DNA from: Stemphylium vesicarium
Lineage: Eukaryota; Ascomycota; Dothideomycetes; Pleosporales; Pleosporaceae
Assembly (NCBI GenBank): GCA_004380135.1
Contig: QXCR01000035.1
Location: 124,001 to 188,000 of the forward strand
Direction: 5' to 3'
DNA length: 64,000 nt
Shown: piece after piece, positions 56,890 to 64,000 of the stretch
Numbering within the stretch: position 1 is the stretch's first letter
Layout of the letters: each line of letters starts with the position of its first letter
The notes under the pieces: generated by a model
The model's database searches: none
The model's input: the letters and a program-made list of their open reading frames with translations, nothing else
Told to the model about the DNA's origin: nothing
Translations under genes and position numbers: made by a program

Positions 56890-57296
56890 CTATGTCTTTA
56901 GCGCATCGTGGCCCCAGTTCTTCAGACTCTTGTAGCTCTTGCTCTCGGTGTCCTGTTTGGCCTTTTCTTCTTGCGCTAGATGTCTCTTGCAGTATGCAAC
57001 CACCTTTCTCATATGGTCAATATCGTCTTGCTCATATTTGCTTGGGTCTCTCTGCGGGTTCTTCGACAAGATGGAAACGATGCGGCGCCCGGACTCGTGG
57101 CCAACCGTTTCGCTATTGGAGGAGTCCTTGGACCAGCCCACGCTCCCGGATTCTTGGCTGCCAAGCCATTCTTTGAGTTCCTCGGCGGACATGTTGACAA
57201 TGTCGTTGAACTCCCTGTTGGCAGAGTAAGCAGTAGTCGTTGGCGCCATTGGGTGCGCGTGACGGACTCAATAACGGTGTCGTTGTCTTTGACCAT
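56890..57296 (-). CDS. DUF3140-family small helical protein, 117 aa
   Basis: Proposed exons on the minus strand: 57268..57296 and 56890..57214. Exon 1 encodes MVKDNDTVIE and exon 2 EFNDIVNMSAEELKEWLGS, VGHESGRRIVSILSKNP, DHMRKVVAYCKRHLAQEEKA and SYKSLKNWGHD. The motif order (MSAEEL..WL, S..VGHESGR.IV.IL, HMRKVVAYCKRH, L.NWGHD) is that of DUF3140, found in bacteria and fungi and often annotated as DNA-binding by similarity. The intron uses a GTCCGT donor and CCAACAG acceptor, 53 nt. If exon 1 is ignored, a start at 57249 gives a protein with an unrelated N terminus. The reading frame also continues upstream of 57296 into a possible further exon (see findings). The function in fungi is not known. 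Confidence 0.82.
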
Positions 57297-58963
57297 TTTG
57301 CGCAGGTTGTTCCGAATCCGAGTCAGGTAGCCTTTACTGTATGCAATATGAATGTCTTACTGCTTGTCCGGTCTGAGCCAGTATGGGTTACGCGCATGAG
57401 GCCCTGGGAATGGTGACATCATGGTATTGCCGAGTTGGGTCGCAATCGGGCCGTTGCACGTGATCCGGCTGTTTGCGTGCAGGTGCGGCGCAAGCGCGCA
57501 AATGTCGCGCAACGACGACGATGACAATCTTGGGAACGAGCAAAGGTGCACGAGAAAGAAAAAACGCTGCTGAACTTGTCGAAGATCACATAGCATACTG
57601 ATTCGTGCAAACATTCGTGTATATTCTTCCGCGTCGGTGGAGGATTTGGACGCGCTAACCTTGAGGAGCGAGAGACTGCGAGTTGCGACTCTGATGGGAA
57701 TCGTGACATTACGTCGCAGTAGCTATAAGAGCACTTTGAATCGTCGTCCCTTGAACACGATGGAAACCTTTTGCTCTTTTCACCTGATTTCACGCGCTGA
57801 TGGACAAGCGAGCTATCTCCAGGTCCCCGCACCTCCGCAACCCCCTTCATTTCCTCACCGCACCACTCCGCAGAGTTTTTTTCGCGCAATCCCCACGGCT
57901 ACCGGAACTGCCGATATTACTTTCCTCCTTTTCTCGTGCGTTGCGTCTCCATACCAAGCTGATGGAAGGTTCTTGGTGGCTTCCTTGAGCCTCAAGTGGG
58001 GCGTCTCCGCCGATCTGAGACCACAAAACCTGGTTCACGTTGCATTGGCAATGGGTCTCACGCTGTGCAGGTCGGAGCACGACTGCAAGCGGTCGGAGAT
58101 TGGAGTGCTAAACAAGCGAACCTACAAAGCTTAGTCCGGCTCGCGCGGCAGCTTGGAAGAGGCGGAGAGAAAGTCGGGGGATGAGGAGAGGTGTTGAGGG
58201 CGGCACAGACCTGCATGGAGTTCAAGGCGTCCCCATCATCCCCACCGCCCAGAGCCTCCATTACAATGTGAATGAAGTATCTTCACCGACGTGCGCCCGG
58301 CCCCTAGGAATACGCGTCGACTCGACTCGACGCAACACGTCGCAGGTCACGCGACGGCCGCCATGTTTTTCGGAACCGGCTGTGCGGCACAACGGCCTTG
58401 GAGCCCGTTGCGCGGTGCCACCCGTTGTGAATGCGGGGTTTGCATCAGAGGCGTTCTAGGACACGCTTCGACGACGTAGCAAGGCGCCGTGTAGACCGGC
58501 TTCGACCAGATGCTCACATGTGAGCTCGATCCGACTCCTGCGTGCTCGTAGTAGCCCATCACCGATTATTGGGGCTCTCTCCGGAATCGTCGGCGGATTT
58601 GTCTTGGCCATCGAATCGCGCGCGACTTCCCCACATACTCGTCGCTAGTTCGCCAGCGGCTGTGTTGCGTAGACAAGCCCGCTACTGCGGTTTCAGGAGC
58701 CCCAATGACCTTCGTTTGGCTATCGCGGAGGATGAGCCAAGAGCGTAAGCCCGTTCACGCTCAAGCGCCATTGACGGCGTGGCACCCATGACGTACGAGC
58801 CCCGGAATGGAACTCTGGGCGCGAGGCTGGGCATTACAGCATAACCAAAGGCGGGAAGAGATTGGCAACGATACTTAAAGGTCCCTGTATGTTCGCGACA
58901 TGTTGAACAAGCAATCTCAAACTCCTTCAGCCTTCTCGCTGAGCTTAATTCATTACCGTCACC
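57297..58963. other. intergenic, divergent promoter region
   Basis: This gap lies between the DUF3140 gene (leftward) and the hexose transporter gene (rightward). It includes a possible upstream exon of the DUF3140 gene at 57358-57421. Otherwise only short frames without coding character. Confidence 0.45.
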
Positions 58964-60831
58964 ATGGGTTTGGGCAAAGTGTGAGTTCTGACGCCATGCA
59001 TAACATGCATACACATTGTGCTAACACATGGCAGTTCCGTCAAGATTCGCGGTGCAGACTGCGGCATCGAAGCCATCATGCTCGGTGTCATCACATCGAT
59101 AGGTGGTTTCCTCTTCGGTTATGATACCGTATGTTTACTGCGCTCCGTGGCATGCATCCAAACATGAGCTCACCAGCAACAGGGTCAAATCTCCGGTATG
59201 CTGTTGTTCGAAGACTTCATCCAGCGCTTTGGACAGGATCAGGGCAATGGCGTGGTTGCCTTTGACTCGACCATCTCGTCTCTACTAGTCTCCCTCATGT
59301 CTATCGGTACCCTATTCGGTGCGCTCGCTGGTGCCTACACTGCCGACTTTTTCGGACGTCGCAAGAACTTGACCATCGGTGTCATCATCTTCATTGCTGG
59401 AAACATCGTCCAGATTACCGCGATGGATACCTGGGTCCACATCACTCTTGGACGTATGCTGGCTGGTGTCGGTGTTGGTATCCTGTCCATCGGTGTACCT
59501 ATGTACCAGTCAGAGGTCTGCCCTCGTGAGATTCGTGGTGCCGTCGTCGCATCATACCAGCTCATGATTACCATTGGTATTCTGAGTAAGTAATAATCTT
59601 ACATGCGAACGACTTGTACTTACAATACTCACAGTCTCCAACATTATCAACTATGGTGTACGTGACAACCCAGGCGAAGCGTCCGATGCGTCCTGGAGGA
59701 TCGTCATTGGTCTTGGAATCGCCTTCTCCGTTCCACTAGGTGTCGGTGTCCTTTTCACCCCAGAGTCACCACGATGGTTGGCTGGTAAGGGACGCTGGGA
59801 AGAAGCACGTGTATCCATGGCACGTCTTCGTGGCCTCAAGCACGACCCCAACAACGCCCTGGTGAACGAGGACTTCAAGGAGATGGAGGATTCCATCAAC
59901 GAGCAGAAGAGCGCTGGTCAAGGCTCCTGGATGGAATGTTTCGCCGGCTCATCTTCTGGTATCCCACGTGTCGTCTACAGGACCATGCTCGGCTGCGCGC
60001 TCCAGTTCTTCCAACAATGGACGGGTGTCAACTACTTCTTCTACTACGGCGCAACTATCTTCGAGTCTGCCGGTATTGAGGATCCTATCCAGACTCAGCT
60101 TATTCTTGGCGCTGTCAACGTAGCCATGACTATCCCTGGTCTCTGGCTTATTGAGCGATTGGGCCGCCGTGTCCCATTGGTCCTCGGTGGCCTTTGGCAA
60201 GCCACTTGGCTTCTCATTTTCGCCATCATCGGTGTTGCTCTGCCTCCTACCGAGAACGAGGTCTCGGGTATCGTCATGATTGTCGCCGCTTGCATGTTCA
60301 TCGCAAGTTTTGCTGCTACATGGGGACCTTTCATCTGGGTCGTCATCGGAGAAACCTTCCCTCTGCGCACACGTGCCAAGCAAGCGTCTTTGGCTACTGC
60401 TTTTAACTGGCTTGGTAAGATTCACGCCGTCACAAGACTCTTCATGGTCGCTAACAGTTCTTCTAGGTAACTTCCTGATCGGTTTCCTCACCCCTTACGC
60501 CGACGACGGTATTGGTTATGCCTTCGGTTTTGTCTTCTTCGGCTGCAACTTCGTAGCCGCAGGCATCGTCTACTTCTTCCTTTTTGAAACAAAGTCTCTG
60601 TCTCTCGAGAACGTCGATATCATGTACTCGGACAACAACCTCTCTGCTAGGACTAGCAAGAAGTGGATACCTGCTGGCTACATCACTCGTGACGAGCGCG
60701 ATGACTCGTACTGGGAGCGCCGTCACAGTGCTGTCGGTGCCAACGGTGGTGTTGGGGAGAAGTACGGTGACAAGGATGCAGACACTTCGCCTGAGAGGGG
60801 TATGTCGATGCACCAAGAGCACGTAAACTAA
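58964..60831 (+). CDS. MFS hexose/monosaccharide transporter (sugar porter family), 552 aa
   Basis: Proposed join 58964..58980, 59035..59128, 59183..59585, 59635..60414, 60467..60831. Twelve membrane helices are expected. The sugar porter signatures are all present: GGFLFGYDTGQISGML in helix 1, ADFFGRRKNLT after helix 2, GRMLAGVGVGILSIGVPMYQ with SEVCPREIRGA, PESPRWLAGKGR, QFFQQWTGVNYFFYYG in helix 7, ERLGRRVPL, and FETKSLSLENVD at the end. The helix 7 QQ..G.N motif is typical of hexose binding, so the protein probably imports glucose or a related monosaccharide by proton symport across the plasma membrane. The N terminus is short (MGLGKVSVKIRGADCG) and the cytosolic tail of about 75 residues is hydrophilic. 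The first exon is only 17 nt long. Introns average about 50 nt. Confidence 0.96.
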
Positions 60832-61376
60832 GGGCCCATGGTTTGAGTGTTGCGCTAGACACCGGTAAAACGGCCACTAATCAACGCCTATTCTTCATGC
60901 GGCTTTCTCACATTGCGATACTGCATCGCGTGTTTCCTCGATCATGATGCCATTAGCGCTGCATCAGCACATTGTATCATTGTTTTACAATACCCGCATT
61001 ATCAATAATACATTCAAAAAATTCATCGCATCTCTATGTGTAACACATGGCAATAGATACTCACCCAGCAATAGCAACAGTATAAGATTAGTTTATAACG
61101 AAAAGCTGTCCCGGAGTTTGTTGCGCAATGCCGGCACAGCCACGCGCCTCTGCTAATTTTAGCGTGGCGCATGTCACCAAAACGCGTCAGCTCCACGTTG
61201 CCCTCTGCCCTCCAGCCACAACAACCAAACAAGCAAAACCGGGCAGCTTACGCCCTCCAACCCGCCGCTCACAACTTCTTCCGCCTATTCATTCACTTCC
61301 TGCCTAAATCTCGCGCCTCTTGCCCTGTTTTTCTTCCCGTGCAGCCTAGCCTACAAACAAGCGTTGCAGGGCAAAC
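60832..61376. other. intergenic
   Basis: 3' flank of the transporter gene and promoter of the metalloprotease-like gene. It is AT-rich around 60960-61110, then CT-rich before 61377. No gene seen. Confidence 0.45.
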
Positions 61377-62582
61377 ATGCCGCCAGCTCTTCCTTTGAAC
61401 CCGCATCTTGCCAAGCTAGCGCAAAGGGCCCTGGTTACTGCGGGGCCGGTCGTGGCTTCTGCCGCTCATGCGACACATTATTATGAAAAGAGGGGGTTGA
61501 GTGTAAATCACACACAGGGTGTTACGCTCGGGGTTATAGGGGCGTATGTGGTTGTTATCGCGTTGCTATGGAATTTGCCGTATGTTAGATGGGTGTTGTG
61601 GCCGTTTAAGGTATGTGATTATTTCCTTGTTCTTGAGGTGGGGAAAGAAATGGTGTGGTGGGAAGAGAGGAAAGAGAGGGACAGCGTTGGTGCGCGGTGC
61701 TTTTCGTCGAGTCTTGATGGAGGAAGAGAGGGAAGCGGGATGAGACGGAATGGATGGTCCTGCGACCGTCGAGGCGAAATTGAAAAAAAAAACGGAACAA
61801 CCTTCACGTTTGCCAACGATACCGATACTAAATAAAATCTCAAACAGATGCTGGTAATAGCATTCCATGAGTTTGGACATGCGATAGCGGCTTGCTGTAC
61901 CGGCGGCCGCGTAGGTAAGTTGATCGCATGCGAAAAATATGCCAGACATCCATTAACTCCGGTTTCACAGAATCTATATCTCTCGATCCACACGAAGGCG
62001 GCGTTACGCACATGCGCGGCGGCAAGCAAATCATCACCCTACCAGCAGGCTACCTAGGCTCCTCTTTGATTGGCGCCTTGCTCACTTTCTGCGGCTTCAA
62101 CATTGTCGCTTCGAAAGTAGCCAGCATCGTCTTGGGGGTGTGCTTCTTGTTGACCCTGTGGTGGGCGAGAAAGGACTGGCTGACAATCGCGACGATCTTG
62201 CTGAGTGTCGGGTTGCTGGTGGCGTTTTGGTTTATTGAACATGGGGAGGCGTTGAGATTTATGGTAGTATGTAATGCCCCTCCCCCTCATATCCCATTGA
62301 TACACATCGACTAACATGCCCCAGCTCTTCATTGGTGTAATGTCTTCCCTCTACAGCGTCTGGGATATCTGCGACGACCTCATCCTACGCAAAGTCAACT
62401 CTTCTGACGCCAGCGTCTTCGCAAAGCGCTATGGTGGCTCTTCGCAGTGCTGGGGCGTGATCTGGTCACTCGTTTCCCTCATTTTCATGGTCTGTGGCAT
62501 TTTGGCGGGATTGGCAGCGTTCAAGCAAAGCTTTGAGCAGCAACAGAAGGATAGTCAGGGCTTCATCCCCACGATGAGGTGA
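61377..62582 (+). CDS. M50B-like membrane metalloprotease family protein, 284 aa
   Basis: Proposed join 61377..61610, 61848..61914, 61971..62266, 62325..62582. The N-terminal segment has one membrane helix (TLGVIGAYVVVIALLWNLPY). The second exon is short and encodes the zinc-binding motif HEFGH in MLVIAFHEFGHAIAACCTG. The following GGVTHMRGGKQIITLPAGYL, with helices such as LIGALLTFCGFNIVASKVAS and LTIATILLSVGLLVAFWFI, matches the peptidase M50B-like family of multi-pass proteins. YSVWDICDDLILRKVNSSDA contains the conserved SxWDxxDD-type segment expected to supply a zinc ligand Asp. Intramembrane proteolysis is implied by the family; a substrate is unknown. The first intron is 237 nt; the others are 56-58 nt. 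Ignoring exon 1 would remove the first membrane helix. Confidence 0.88.
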
Positions 62583-64000
62583 GCCTGGGGTTCGCTGCGT
62601 TGGTCAAGGAAGAGGTAGTTTTGGCTTTATTAAAAGACACGACAAGGGACCGGTATTGCAGTTCTTTATCTGATAGCGAATATGAGCGGCATGGTCACAT
62701 ATCCTTTGGTTCAAGGAAAGGCTCCATCCAAACGTTGCATCGTAACTGACATTGATTAGCCGCGCGATTGCCCACTCGGCTTCAATCTCGCTGGCCCCTG
62801 GATCATAGGCTCCAAACCTCGTCTCCTGCCAACAGCCGCTTGTGGGAGCGCTCAGCGGTACTGCCAGCTTTTCGCGACAGCTTTGCATCCAAGCATTGAA
62901 CATTAGCCTACCTCAATCGCTGCCCACTCTCGTCCCATGTGCGCTAACAGCCTTTGAAAAGTAATAACAGTCACTGCCATGTCTTCGTATCATCCTCAGA
63001 CCTTTAAATCCCCACGCATGCCTTACTATGGACCTTTGGACTGAAGGCGCCCTGGTACTGCGGGCATGCAAACCAGGCCATATGATGGACATGATCGTAT
63101 TCTGGAAAATTTTCCGTATATCTGTCTCGCGCTTTGTTGCATTCAACTAGGGCATTGTTTCAGTGTTCGAAAGCATTACCACAATTATCGTTCATGTGTT
63201 GGCCAACTGCGGACCGGCAATTTGTAGGGCGGTCCATCCCAGCTATCAAACAGGACAGCGAAGCCCGACAATTTTTTATACCGCCAATGCCAATTTTCTC
63301 AAGTACGATCATCCATATCACGACGCTCAACTACTCCTTATCACAGTCGAAACACCAAGGACGTCCGGGTGACTCGAGGGAAGACTCGACACGCTCTTCC
63401 AGAAGCTGTAATGCCCATGTTCCAGCTGTGAGTACATCATATGATGAAGGGGCAGCTTGAGCTAGATGAGTTGCAAATGTGGTCTATTGATCGTATACTA
63501 GGAAAGGCAATAACGCGACACTCGTAATGTTAGGTGGCAACGGAGATAGCCGCGAACCTGAAAGCAACACTGACGCTGTTGACGACGGTAGCAGCAACAG
63601 CCTAAATGCGCCACGCTAGGGGGGGGGGGGTTGGTTTCTCCGTCACCTAACTGTGCCGCCGAACGTTAAATTCGAAGTTCACGCGACGCGCTCGATATGT
63701 CATTTAGGCGAAGTTCTTGGATCCGCCTCTAGCTCACTGCTGGCTGACTGCCTAATAATTTATCTAACAGCGTAATACTGTAAACATGATACTGTGGTGG
63801 CTGGGCGTTGCGACCGATGTCGACCTATTGCTGAAGCAGATAAGGACGTCATCTCAAACACCGCAGTGCAGTCAGGAATAGGAACTTCAAGGTATAGCAG
63901 GCATTCAAACCCCGTGGTTAACGCGGAACGCTACAATACCCTGTCGACCGGCATGGCTATTAAGACGGTCCGAAGTGATGACCCGCATCAGGACAACGTT
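62583..64000. other. right-end region without supported gene
   Basis: Open frames at 62604-62903 (-) and 63134-63460 (+) lack domains and coding organisation. The stretch includes a short G homopolymer. A gene extending beyond the window edge cannot be excluded. Confidence 0.4.
63619..63630 (+). repeat. G homopolymer (12 nt)
   Basis: Twelve consecutive G bases in otherwise mixed sequence. The exact length may be an assembly or sequencing artefact, as homopolymers are error-prone. Confidence 0.85.

Overview
The window is nuclear DNA of a filamentous ascomycete. Genes are split by short spliceosomal introns (mostly 47-60 nt) with GTAAGT/GTATGT-type donors, CTAAC/CTGAT-type branch sites and C/TAG acceptors. 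They lie on both strands, and the gene set is fungal: a Ppo fatty-acid dioxygenase-P450 fusion, a PLAC8 protein, a Zn2Cys6 regulator, INO80 subunit Ies1 and a Bem3-type RhoGAP. The protein flavour resembles Pleosporales (Dothideomycetes), but that placement is inference. There are no bacterial operons, CRISPR arrays, rRNA or recognisable tRNA genes, and no transposon. All exon joins below were made by hand from reading frame, splice signals and protein family fit.

Layout. 0-10 kb: a small orphan protein, a DUF2235 hydrolase (-), the Ppo oxygenase (+) and a PLAC8 Cys-rich protein (-). 11-17 kb: housekeeping genes, namely Ded1 RNA helicase (-), secretory cyclophilin B (-) and, diverging from it, mitochondrial ribosomal protein uS13m (+). 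19-28 kb: a 1,528-aa PX-PH-RhoGAP protein (+) and Ies1 (+). 27.8-35 kb: a helical/low-complexity orphan protein (-), an SOD-fold mitochondrial ribosomal protein (-), and a Cys-rich single-pass membrane protein (+) followed by a (CTA)24 microsatellite. 35-41 kb: a large SNF2-RING translocase (-) and a THOC5-like mRNA export factor (-). 44-57 kb: an ankyrin protein (+), two zinc-cluster regulators transcribed apart from a 2-kb gap, and a DUF3140 protein (-). 59-62.6 kb: a hexose transporter (+) and an M50B-like membrane metalloprotease (+). The last 1.4 kb holds no gene that I can support.

The genes do not form an obvious pathway cluster; this looks like an ordinary euchromatic segment. The most unusual observation is the cyclophilin B gene. 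Reading through or removing one 93-nt intron switches the C terminus between an HAEL-type ER-retention end and a long tail with a transmembrane anchor. Other points of note are a zinc-cluster regulator whose DNA-binding domain is split over three exons by two long introns, an in-frame stop-free intron in ded1, a ribosomal protein gene whose first coding exon is only ATG, and a possible 24-nt intron upstream of the DUF3140 gene.
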